From Alphaproteobacteria bacterium (GTDB lineage Bacteria; Pseudomonadota; Alphaproteobacteria; 16-39-46), in contig JAGYKM010000009.1 in NCBI GenBank assembly GCA_018401675.1, positions 1 to 38,252 on the forward strand: 38,252 nucleotides of DNA, read 5' to 3'. The position numbers and the translations under genes were made by a program. Below the pieces are notes generated by a model. The model worked only from the letters and a program-made list of their open reading frames with translations. It did not search any database and was not told the origin of the DNA. Positions within the stretch are counted from its first letter, which is position 1. Every line of letters starts with the position of its first letter. This document shows, piece by piece, positions 8,695 to 16,159 of this stretch.

Positions 8695-9683
8695 AGAGCT
8701 AAGACGCTGGGAATACATGATCAAGTGCCGAGGATTGGGTCTACCCCTTGTGGGTAACGCTGGAGAGTGGGAAAACATGAGCTGAGTTTGCAAAGTCATT
8801 TGAGCTTACTTTTCTGTGATTTCAGATTCTGATAAGAGATCGCATTTTGTTAACTTATAATTTCTTCCTTTGGTGCAAGCAAAGGAGAATAAGCAGCAAG
8901 CTCATGGCGAACGGTTTGATAATCTTTTAAAATATCTGGGTTCGATATGTCCACAAGATGAAGAAGAATTTTACAACGTTCCACATGCCCCAAAAAACGG
9001 ACGCCTAACCCTACACCCTCATGAGCACCTTCAATGAGGCCGGGAATATCGGCAATGACGATTTCATGACCGTGAATGGAGGCGACACCGAGTTGCGGAA
9101 CTAAGGTGGTAAAAGGATAGTCGGCAATTTTTGGTCGCGCTCGTGAAGTCATGCTTAAGAAAGTAGATTTACCTGCATTGGGAAGACCAACCAAGCCCAC
9201 ATCGGCAATGAGTTTAAGCCGCAGCCAAATCCATAATTCTTGTCCCTCTTGTCCCTTGTTGGCAAATCGAGGGGCTTGATTGGTGGAAGACTTGAAATGG
9301 GCATTTCCAAACCCTCCATTGCCTCCTTTTAGCAAAAGGGTCTTAGCGCCGGGCTCAATAAAATCGCCAAGGAGGGTTGTTTTATCGTCATAGAATATTT
9401 GGGTTCCTACAGGAACACGTAAGACCAAAGGCGCACCGTCTGCCCCGGTTCTATCACTGCCTTGACCATTTCCTCCAGCGTTTGCCTTAAAATGTTGCTG
9501 ATAGCGATAATCTATTAGGGTATTGAGATTATGGAGGGTTTCTACAAAAATGCTACCCCCTCGGCCTCCATTTCCACCGTCAGGGCCCCCATATTCGTTA
9601 AATTTTTCTCTTCGAAATCCAACACAGCCGTTTCCCCCATTCCCACTCCGAATATAAATTTTGGCCTCATCAAGAAATTTCAT
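8695..9683 (-). pseudogene. obgE: obgE (Obg/CgtA GTPase), frameshifted before the G4 motif
   Basis: Obg is a ribosome-associated GTPase that is normally essential. The start is placed at ATG 9683 ([19 protein letters not shown]); an in-frame GTG at 9701 adds six residues. The Gly-rich Obg fold (about 1-158), the G1 motif GLPNAGKST and G3 DIPGLIEGA are intact. At about 8850-8856 the frame ends in KEEIIS-stop. Restoring one T gives [15 protein letters not shown] in the next frame, the expected G4 region (usually NKxD). Further down, FPLSSVTHKG (G5-like) and GVDPILG are readable with more stops to about 8695. The open frame therefore ends after 277 residues instead of ~330-340 and lacks G4 and G5. 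The usual rplU-rpmA partners are not upstream. A one-base sequencing error cannot explain all the stops further down. Confidence 0.8.
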
Positions 9684-9701
9684 GGGATGGACAACTTTCA
9701 C

Positions 9702-9995
9702 TAGAGGTCAATTTCGGCTCTCTTTGAGGGAGCCATCTAAGATATAGAGTAAAGATAACAAAGTTAGGAAGTCATATGTTATCAGCAAGGATGGGTATGG
9801 TGGATGAGCGGATACCCAGCAGCTACTTTGAAACTTATATTATACATGAAAGCCACTGTGAGTCTAGAACCCAATAAGGAGCAGTGATGTTTATAAGAAT
9901 AATAGGGTTAGTAGGGCGGAAAATGAGGCTACCTGATTCCATAGACGTTATTCTCAAGAAAGGCAGTGGAAGATTAATAAGAATGAGACATTTCA
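9702..9995. other. Non-coding stretch between obgE and the IS element
   Basis: No open frame of use. A 7-bp hairpin (GGCTCTC/GGGAGCC, loop TTTGA) lies at about 9714-9732, with no T-tract on either side. The rest is plain AT-rich sequence ending in the IS target duplicate GACAT (9996-10000). Confidence 0.5.
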
Positions 9996-10000
9996 GACAT

Positions 10001-10011
10001 GGGACTGTTGC
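10001..10011. repeat. IS left terminal inverted repeat
   Basis: GGGACTGTTGC, preceded by the GACAT target duplicate (9996-10000). It is the exact inverse of 11241-11251. Confidence 0.88.
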
Positions 10012-10175
10012 TCCCTTAAATGTTGAGGTTGATTTCTAAAACCAAGGATTTTTCTCAAAAAAGGGTAATAAATCTCTTCATGATGCCTTTATGACTTCTT
10101 ACAAACATCTACTTTCTAAATGAGTTCCTTATTTTCAGATTTTCTTATTGGTCTAATGCCTTTTTTGCAAGTCTC

Positions 10176-11168
10176 TTATGTCAAGATTCGCGTCTTTTCT
10201 GGCGGATCGCCCAGCATTAGCAGTGTCTTCATATTATGGCATATACTTTCCATAAATGCCGTAAACTGATTCTTCCCTATCCCTTTATATCTCACTCGCT
10301 TGGGTGTCTTTGAGAAGACTCGTTCATAGGGCGCTCTGATCTTTGTATAATATTTATCCAGATCAAAGTTCTTACTCTTCATGTTATTTTTCTTAATAGC
10401 GGCTAAGTGAACACTTCTATGCGCCGCAATCTTTTGAACTGTTTGGGTACAGTATGCCTTATCTCCATAAATCGCTCCTTGTCCTGGACATACATGCTTG
10501 AGTCCCTTTCCATCAGGTACATTCCCTGGTGTTATCGCCACTTTGTTAATTAATCCTGAGGGCATATCCACACTCACATGCTTCTTATATCCATACCAAT
10601 ATTTGTTTTTCCCTTTGCATCCTATCCGAGCCTCCGGGTCAGAAGCGACTTTAGGTAAAATCTCGTTATTGAGCTTTTTATGTTTTTTCTTAATAGCTTC
10701 GTCTCTTTCTTTCCATAAACTCGCCTTGGCAATAAGATGAGATGAATCCACAAAGGTAAAGACCTCACTCATATACCCTTGAGCCTTCAATTGGTTTCTC
10801 AAAAGAGCAAATATCTCAGAAAGCTTACTGGTTTCTATGCGTTTGCGCGCACGCCCAAAGACCATATGATCAGGCGTTTTTTGTGTCAGACCAAATCCAC
10901 AAAAATACTTTGCTGAGTTGGTTTCTTGCAAAAAGAGCTCCAGCTCACGATCAGAGAGATCCTCCATAAATTGCAAAAGCAAACAGCGAAAAAGCACCTC
11001 CAACCCATACCCTTCATTAGGGTTATTAGAATTTAAGAGGCCTAATTGTTTATCAATGCCCTCAAAATCCCACATTTTTAAAAACTGCCGATACCGGTGG
11101 TGAGGCGCCACAAGCTGTTCGAGAGAGGTGAACTCCATTTGATGGAAATGAAGCATTATTATCTCCAA
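10176..11168 (-). CDS. IS5-like DDE transposase
   Basis: This 330-aa transposase has an N-terminal DUF772-type domain (about 25-105, with LLLQFMEDLSDRELE and TPDHMVFGRARKR). A DDE catalytic domain follows, with candidate acidic residues D141 (FVDSSHLI), D236 (IYGDKAY) and E282 (RAPYERVF). The R-x3-E-x2-F layout around E282 is typical of the IS4/IS5 superfamily. The frame is intact, so transposition competence is likely. In-frame ATGs at residues 5 and 11 are alternative starts. It is the only gene of the element at 10001-11251. Confidence 0.92.
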   Translation of the reverse strand: MEIIMLHFHQMEFTSLEQLVAPHHRYRQFLKMWDFEGIDKQLGLLNSNNPNEGYGLEVLFRCLLLQFMEDLSDRELELFLQETNSAKYFCGFGLTQKTPDHMVFGRARKRIETSKLSEIFALLRNQLKAQGYMSEVFTFVDSSHLIAKASLWKERDEAIKKKHKKLNNEILPKVASDPEARIGCKGKNKYWYGYKKHVSVDMPSGLINKVAITPGNVPDGKGLKHVCPGQGAIYGDKAYCTQTVQKIAAHRSVHLAAIKKNNMKSKNFDLDKYYTKIRAPYERVFSKTPKRVRYKGIGKNQFTAFMESICHNMKTLLMLGDPPEKTRILT

Positions 11169-11240
11169 CTAATTCAATGTGTTGGTTATTACTTTACTCT
11201 TTTTTAACTATTTTTCCATCTATTTTTTATCAGTTCGTGC

Positions 11241-11251
11241 GCAACAGTCCC
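11241..11251. repeat. IS right terminal inverted repeat
   Basis: GCAACAGTCCC, the reverse complement of the left end, followed by the second GACAT (11252-11256). Confidence 0.88.
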
Positions 11252-11256
11252 GACAT

Positions 11257-11640
11257 TGGCTCTGATTAACAACCGCCCCGAGGTTTCATGGTAATGATAC
11301 CTGGTCTCATTAAGCCCTCATGGAATCTAAAAGAGCCCTCTGAGAGAGGCTCACAAACTGTTGTTTAGGTCTTTAGGCAACTAAGAGATATCTTTATATT
11401 TAAAAGTAGATGATTCTTTTGCTACTAGAAATTTTAGTGAAGTGAAAGATCCACCTCATTCAAAAACCGTAGAATAAATGATTTCGCAAGGGGTAGGGGA
11501 GGCGTTAATCCCGTTCACAAAAAATTGTTCATCGAATAAAGGGGGTGGAAAGGGAGCGGATAGAGAAAAACAAAAATGAAGTGTATAGGAAAATAAACTC
11601 TAGAAACAGAGGAGGTTAAGGGCTCAACAAAGACCATAAT
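11257..11640. other. Non-coding stretch right of the IS
   Basis: No credible gene. A hairpin at 11333-11352 (GAGCC-C-TCT / AGAGGCTC) is followed on the minus strand by TTTT and could be a weak terminator for leftward transcripts. Otherwise I see nothing. Confidence 0.4.
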
Positions 11641-11651
11641 GCTAAATTTTC

Positions 11652-11680
11652 TTGACGAAATAGAAAATCATGACTATACA
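11652..11680 (+). promoter_or_regulatory. Sigma-70-type promoter of the first exported-protein gene
   Basis: TTGACG (11652-11657), a 17-bp spacer and TATACA (11675-11680). It implies a transcript with a leader of about 175 nt before the ATG at 11862. The -35 box matches consensus at five of six positions. Confidence 0.6.
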
Positions 11681-11761
11681 TCGACAAGTCAGGGTATGTG
11701 CTTGATGAGTATGAGTCATAGGCCTTGGGAATTTGAGAAATGAGACTTGAGACTGCGATCC

Positions 11762-11784
11762 GCGTTGCTGGTGGTTAGCAACGC
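11762..11784 (+). promoter_or_regulatory. Perfect hairpin in the 5' leader
   Basis: An 8-bp perfect stem (GCGTTGCT / AGCAACGC) with a 7-nt loop lies in the leader between the promoter and the ATG. A second short stem (GATCT/AGATC, about 11798-11821) follows, and a strong GGAGG ribosome site sits before 11862. There is no T-tract, so it is more likely an mRNA-stability or translation element than a terminator. Confidence 0.4.
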
Positions 11785-11861
11785 CCGCTGAGCTGTGGAT
11801 CTGACTTAGGAAAAGAAGATCAGGTTCGTAATGGTTAGACACAATTTTTGGAGGATTATAA

Positions 11862-13382
11862 ATGAGTAATAAATTGAAATTAAAACTACGAAGCCTAGGT
11901 GTTGTTACCTCGCTGTGCATGGCTGCTTCTTTTGGAAGTGTCGAGGCGGTGCGTTTTTCGGACATAGAAGATGCTAGGATGACCTCTGCAGTAAGATTTG
12001 CCGCAAGCATACCTGCCACTAAATCGGCGTTGAGTGCGGTCCTTAACGGAGATCGGCGTACACCGAATAAACATACAGTAATAGTTGCTCCTCTCACAGA
12101 AATGGTCCGTTGCGCTACAGAGTTTAAATCTGTCCTGCTAGAGGGAGAAGCTGGTGAGAATGCAGAGGCACCGGGAATTATGCTGAGTAATGCTTTCTTG
12201 AATGGCGCCAAAAAGATTCTGGGTGCTACTGACGGGGCATACACACAAGCTAAACATAAAGAGACTGCGCGGGACCTTCTCCACATGCTCTCTGAAGTGG
12301 AAGCATTTGCTCCAAGAAATTTCACGCAGGTGCCTCCTCAGGGGCCATCTACGGAGCTGGAGGAAATAAGGGGTCAAATCCATCTCATCGGTAGTTTGCT
12401 TGCACAAAGCAACGCAGAGGTTGAATTTGAAGATTATGAAATGGAATTGTTAGGCAAGGAAGGACCGCTAGAGGACCACCAGATCAACTACCGTGCCGCA
12501 GACCGCTATGTAGATGAGACTATACAAAACATTGATGTTAATTTGGATGCTATGGACATAGCTAGGCGTTATGCGGAAGATGCATCCCTACGAAGCAAGA
12601 TCAACGCTCTATTTCTCACAGCTGAAGATGAAGATGAAGATGAAGAGGCAGAGGGCGACCAAGGACAAAGGCTAGAACAAATAGGAGGACAAGTTTACGA
12701 AATTCTCTTTCCACAAGCGGCAGAGGAAGAAGGTATCGCAGAGGAAGAAGGTATCCTAGTTGAGCGTAGGCACCGGGCTCTTATGTTCTTGCTCGAGGCT
12801 ATCCAAGCAGATGAGCCAGGGCAGCGGGCTGCATTTATAGAAGCAGCAAGAGGTCCTCTTGATCAGCAGACTGCCCTCCAGCTTATCCGTGGATATTTTG
12901 GATTTCTTAAGGGTTCGATCGCCTCTGTTCTAGAGCAGGAAGGTGGTAATGAACGCCTGCAGGAAGTTTTTCAACAAGGTCGTGAAGCTGCAAGGCTTGA
13001 AGCAGAACAAGCGATGCGAGACCTTCGACAACAGGCTCAAGCCGCAGAACATCGCCTTCGAGCAGAACATGCAGCTGCATTACGAGCACAAGAACAGCAA
13101 CTGCGAGCAGAGTTGGCGCAAGGTGATGCACCGGCGGTCCCTTTACTAGCAGGTGATGATAGACAGAGGATAGTGGTAGCAGCTAGACCGGCAGCACAAG
13201 CTGATGTATTTGCCGCTAGACCGGCAGCACAAGCTGATGTATTTGCCGCTAGACCGGCAGCACAAGCTGATGTATTTGCCGCTAGACCGCAGCACAAGCT
13301 GATGTATTTGCCGCTAGACCGGCAGCACAAGCTGATGTATTTGCCGCTAGACCGGCAGCACAAGCTGATGTACTTGGTGTAG
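11862..13382 (+). CDS. Exported low-complexity protein with C-terminal tandem repeats, family unknown
   Basis: The 506-aa product has a clear Sec signal peptide (basic MSNKLKLKLR, hydrophobic core, probable cleavage after A29 in SVEA-VRFSD). Mostly helical sequence follows, with an acidic run (EDEDEDEE, about 254-262), a duplicated AEEEGI block, and a Gln/Ala/Arg/Glu-rich probable coiled coil at about 370-430. From about residue 441 it has 11-residue repeats (ARPAAQADVFA). The fourth DNA copy lacks one base, so the frame changes and ends in HKLMYLPLDRQ repeats. With that base restored the protein would be 524 aa, ending at 13435 in an acidic tail (DESESEEEDQDDQA). Promoter, GGAGG site and a downstream terminator indicate a real single-gene unit. 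It resembles the next exported protein at the mature N-terminus and in one internal block. Function unknown; a secreted or envelope effector is only a guess. Confidence 0.75.
   Translation: MSNKLKLKLRSLGVVTSLCMAASFGSVEAVRFSDIEDARMTSAVRFAASIPATKSALSAVLNGDRRTPNKHTVIVAPLTEMVRCATEFKSVLLEGEAGENAEAPGIMLSNAFLNGAKKILGATDGAYTQAKHKETARDLLHMLSEVEAFAPRNFTQVPPQGPSTELEEIRGQIHLIGSLLAQSNAEVEFEDYEMELLGKEGPLEDHQINYRAADRYVDETIQNIDVNLDAMDIARRYAEDASLRSKINALFLTAEDEDEDEEAEGDQGQRLEQIGGQVYEILFPQAAEEEGIAEEEGILVERRHRALMFLLEAIQADEPGQRAAFIEAARGPLDQQTALQLIRGYFGFLKGSIASVLEQEGGNERLQEVFQQGREAARLEAEQAMRDLRQQAQAAEHRLRAEHAAALRAQEQQLRAELAQGDAPAVPLLAGDDRQRIVVAARPAAQADVFAARPAAQADVFAARPAAQADVFAARPQHKLMYLPLDRQHKLMYLPLDRQHKLMYLV
13182..13373 (+). 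repeat. 33-bp tandem repeat, six copies, one with a 1-bp deletion
   Basis: Copies start at 13182, 13215, 13248, 13281, 13313 and 13346. They are almost identical in DNA; the fourth is 32 bp (CCGCAG in place of CCGGCAG) and the last diverges after about 28 bp. In the first frame each copy encodes 11 residues (ARPAAQADVFA). The near identity suggests recent expansion. Confidence 0.9.
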
Positions 13383-13537
13383 CAGCTTTCGACGAAAGTG
13401 AAAGTGAAGAAGAAGACCAAGACGACCAGGCCTAATGCAGGCACGAGGTCTACTGCTCTTTGCGAGTTGGTTACTGACTTGTAAGGGCTTAAGTTAAAGG
13501 CTATTGCGGGTGTAGAAGTTTTTTGCATTTGCACAAG

Positions 13538-13591
13538 AAATGGGTGGTGAGGTAAGCTCCGTTGGGAGCAATGCCAAGCTGCCCATTTTTT
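13538..13591 (+). terminator. Rho-independent terminator after the first exported-protein gene
   Basis: A long imperfect stem: outer arm AAATGGGTGGT pairing with GCTGCCCATTT (with wobbles), inner arm GCTCC/GGAGC with loop GTTG, ending in a run of six T's. It lies about 100 bp after the restored stop at 13435. Confidence 0.7.
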
Positions 13592-13931
13592 ATTTAACTA
13601 GTATATTCAGTTTGTGCAGTTAGAGATAATGGCTCAATCTTTGTCAGTTAATCTAATGACTATAAATGAAAGCCCCGCGAGGGATAAGAAATCCTCCAGT
13701 AGCTCCACAGTTACATAAGTTTAAACCTGAGTTACAGAAGGGCATGGAAACGGCCCCTAATGTCTACAAAGATGCAGAATACCTGTGACAAGAATACTTG
13801 AATTGATCAATTTATTTGATTTTTGGGTTGTAGTATGTTATAAGACCTTCTTCTATACTGCTAAACTCTAATATAAGCTGTGGCAGATCTATTAGGTAAA
13901 AGTAAAAATACAGAATATTTTGTGTAACCAA
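13592..13931. other. Non-coding stretch between the two exported-protein genes
   Basis: No credible gene on either strand. The only marked structure is a perfect 12-bp palindrome, AATTGATCAATT, at 13801-13812, which could bind a dimeric regulator but is unproven. Confidence 0.4.
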
Positions 13932-13986
13932 GTTTCATGAAACACATATTCTAACTGGCGTTTTATCATTTTAACTAGCGTTTTAT
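13932..13986 (+). promoter_or_regulatory. Operator-like region: palindrome plus two direct repeats
   Basis: A perfect 12-bp palindrome GTTTCATGAAAC (13932-13943) is followed by two 15-bp direct repeats, TAACTGGCGTTTTAT (13952-13966) and TAACTAGCGTTTTAT (13972-13986). These match at 14 of 15 positions and are offset by 20 bp, about two helical turns. They end 39 bp before the start codon at 14026. The spacing suits cooperative binding of a regulator. No clear -10/-35 pair could be placed around them. Confidence 0.45.
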
Positions 13987-14025
13987 TGTATACGGAAATA
14001 CTGGCAAATATTAAAGGAGTCGACA

Positions 14026-15414
14026 ATGTTAAAAAAACAAATGATTAATGTAACTTTAGCAGCTTGTTTTGCATTTGGTGCCATGAGTTCTGCAAAGGCC
14101 ATCAGGTGGGACGAGCTCTCAGAGCCTGAGCAAAGAATCTGCACAGCCGTTGTAACCCATGCGCGACCTCTCCTTAACGGACAACATTCTTTGGATGTTC
14201 TAGGAGATGCTCTTCGGGCTATGAATTCCCTAGGCAGAGCACATTTCCGTGGTCTTGCTGCCGTACAAGCTGCAGTTGCTGCCTTTCGGGGAGATATGCG
14301 GACTTTGCTTGAGGGGTTTCCAGCTGTGGAAGATGGGCAGCAGAATCATTTTTCTGCAAACGCACTAGAGGTCTTGCCTCGGGTAGGAAGCTTGTTAGTA
14401 GAGCTTGATGCTGAATTTCTCCCAGATCACTCGCCTAAGAACGCGTTTCCTCGACTGGGCCTTGTTTGTGATTCTGTGCAGAAAAAGAGGACGGCGATTA
14501 CTCAACTAATGCTTCCATTCCGTGAGGCGCACACCGAACAGGCTATTAGAGCCCTCTTAATTGAGAACTATGAAGATCAACTACCTGTGCGTCCCCCTAT
14601 GCCTCCTCAGCAACAACCTGCGGCAGGAGATGCAGTGGCGGTCCCTTTAGCAGGTAGACAGATGGGATTGGCAGTCAGACCGCCAGTAGGTGGTGCTTAT
14701 GGCTATGCGCCAGCTTTTCGGCCACAAGCGGTGCCTGAAGCCCCTCGACGTGGGGCATATGGCTATGATGCGCCGGCACCTCATCATAGAGACAGAGGTG
14801 TTGCTCAGGCATTCGCTCCGCAACGACGACAGCAGGAGGCAGTAGATCCTCTAGCTGATCAGTTGGAGCAATTATTGCTTGCCGGGGATGAGGGACAAAT
14901 CGCGGCTTTTTTTAGAGACCGCGAACCTGCTCCTGCACGACGAGTTGTGGCAGCAGCACCGATACAGGAGGATCAAGCTCGCTCGAGGGAGATAATGCAG
15001 ACTTCATACGTAAGGATTATAGATAGACTTGCTCGTGATGAAGACGCAACTCGACTATTCCTTGCAGCCTATCCTGCTGTTGAGAGTATAGTTCAAGAGG
15101 ACGATGCATATTTTTGTGCTCTGATGCGGCGTGGAAATACGCATGAGGGTGAACAACGACTAGTAGCTCTTTCTGTAGAAAAAGCTCAGGCCAGAATAAT
15201 AGCGGCTGGGGGATTTGTGGTTACCGAAGAGCATCAGGTTGATGCAGGTGCTATTTTCACAGAATATTTTCCCCATAATTATGGACATGCCCAGGCGCCA
15301 GAGAAAGAGGTGGTTTTAAGACACATGAGGTTGAAACCTTCCTTAGCAAGACTGACGAGAGAACAGCAGATTGAAGTGCTCGATGAACTGGGTCTGTGGG
15401 ACACCTTGAGGTAG
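14026..15414 (+). CDS. Second exported Ala/Gln/Pro-rich protein, family unknown
   Basis: This 462-aa protein has a Sec signal peptide (MLKKQ, hydrophobic core, probable cleavage after A25 in SAKA-IRWDE). The mature part begins with a helical domain (to about 180). A Pro/Gln/Ala-rich linker with two GAYGY motifs (about 223 and 244) follows, then a second helical domain to the end. It has an AAAGGAG site 7 nt before the ATG. The start of the linker matches the first exported protein at both protein and DNA level (the GGCGGTCCCTTTA block, AGCAGGT and AGACAGA), and both mature proteins begin with (V/I)R(F/W). The two are therefore probably diverged paralogues or share a linker module. No known domain is recognised. 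A strong terminator follows. Confidence 0.75.
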   Translation: MLKKQMINVTLAACFAFGAMSSAKAIRWDELSEPEQRICTAVVTHARPLLNGQHSLDVLGDALRAMNSLGRAHFRGLAAVQAAVAAFRGDMRTLLEGFPAVEDGQQNHFSANALEVLPRVGSLLVELDAEFLPDHSPKNAFPRLGLVCDSVQKKRTAITQLMLPFREAHTEQAIRALLIENYEDQLPVRPPMPPQQQPAAGDAVAVPLAGRQMGLAVRPPVGGAYGYAPAFRPQAVPEAPRRGAYGYDAPAPHHRDRGVAQAFAPQRRQQEAVDPLADQLEQLLLAGDEGQIAAFFRDREPAPARRVVAAAPIQEDQARSREIMQTSYVRIIDRLARDEDATRLFLAAYPAVESIVQEDDAYFCALMRRGNTHEGEQRLVALSVEKAQARIIAAGGFVVTEEHQVDAGAIFTEYFPHNYGHAQAPEKEVVLRHMRLKPSLARLTREQQIEVLDELGLWDTLR

Positions 15415-15425
15415 AGGTTTTTCTT

Positions 15426-15469
15426 GCAACCGAGGAAGCTAAAGCTTCCTCGGTTGCGCCTTCTTTCTT
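15426..15469 (+). terminator. Terminator after the second exported-protein gene
   Basis: A perfect 14-bp stem (GCAACCGAGGAAGC and its complement) with loop TAAA spans 15426-15457 and is followed on the plus strand by a T-rich tail (CTTCTTTCTT). It lies between two converging genes. Confidence 0.8.
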
Positions 15470-16049
15470 AACTTTTAGAAAAGAAGTTCAAGATTCCTTC
15501 TTTTGTGGGCGTGAGAGCCTTATCGTTTTTAACCCAATTGGCGGGACACACTTCTCCATTTTTCTCAAAGTGCTGAAGAGCATCTAAGGTTCGCAAGGCC
15601 TCAGGAACGCTTCGGCCTAAAGGAAGGTCGTTGACTACCTGATGGCGAACGATTCCCTCTCTATCCAGAAGAAAAAGACCTCGGAACGCGATATTTTCAG
15701 GACTCAAAACATCGTAATCTCGGGCAATATTTCCCCCTAAGTCGGATATAAGACCATAAGTAACGCCTTGGATGCCACCTTCTTCTTTGGGAAGATTAAG
15801 CCATGCTAAGTGGGAAAAATGGCTATCGATACTGCACCCAAGGACTACTGCATCTCGCTCGGTGAAATCGGCGAGATGGTCTTGGAATGCGTGAAGCTCC
15901 GTGGGGCAGACAAAAGTAAAGTCTAAAGGGTAGAAGAAGAGAACCACGTAGCGTCCATAGTAGTCACAGAGGGATACTTCTTGAACTTTATCTGTCTCTA
16001 CACACTTTGCACGGAAATTTGGGGCTTTTTGTCCAACAAGAACGGCCAT
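15468..16049 (-). CDS. ahpC: Typical 2-Cys peroxiredoxin (AhpC/Prx1 type)
   Basis: The enzyme reduces hydrogen peroxide and organic peroxides. The start is set at ATG 16049 (MAVLVGQKAPNF), because AAGGAG sits 5 nt upstream; an in-frame ATG at 16100 would add 17 residues. The 193-aa protein has the peroxidatic cysteine C48 in DFTFVCPTE and the resolving cysteine C168 in GEVCPANW. It also has the GGIQGVTYGLISD stretch typical of this subfamily and a normal C-terminal tail. No dedicated reductase (AhpF/AhpD) is nearby, so thioredoxin is the likely reductant. The symbol is a family name; Prx1/TsaA-type naming would be equally acceptable. Confidence 0.93.
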   Translation of the reverse strand: MAVLVGQKAPNFRAKCVETDKVQEVSLCDYYGRYVVLFFYPLDFTFVCPTELHAFQDHLADFTERDAVVLGCSIDSHFSHLAWLNLPKEEGGIQGVTYGLISDLGGNIARDYDVLSPENIAFRGLFLLDREGIVRHQVVNDLPLGRSVPEALRTLDALQHFEKNGEVCPANWVKNDKALTPTKEGILNFFSKS

Positions 16050-16159
16050 ATTAACTCCTTTTATAGCTATGAATTGATTTGAAAAATATCGTGTGGGCAA
16101 TCTATCATGAGAGGAGGCTTATGAATACCCCTCTTAAACCCCCTATTTTTTACGGTTTT

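Larger units (their letters stand above)
10001..11251 (-). mobile_element. Complete IS5-like insertion sequence
   Basis: The element is 1251 bp and is bounded by perfect 11-bp inverted repeats (GGGACTGTTGC at 10001-10011 and its reverse complement at 11241-11251). It is flanked by the 5-bp direct repeat GACAT at 9996-10000 and 11252-11256, which fits a target-site duplication. It carries one transposase gene on the minus strand. About 165 bp of non-coding sequence lie between the transposase stop and the left end, and 72 bp between its start and the right end. Intact ends, an intact transposase and an exact target duplication suggest a recent insertion. Subgroup assignment needs a database. 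Confidence 0.88.

Noticed and set aside
13037..13534. Minus-strand open frame with Cys/Ala/Ser repeats opposite the tandem repeat
   Set aside because: It is the reverse reading of the 33-bp repeat in the exported-protein gene; no start signal and odd composition.
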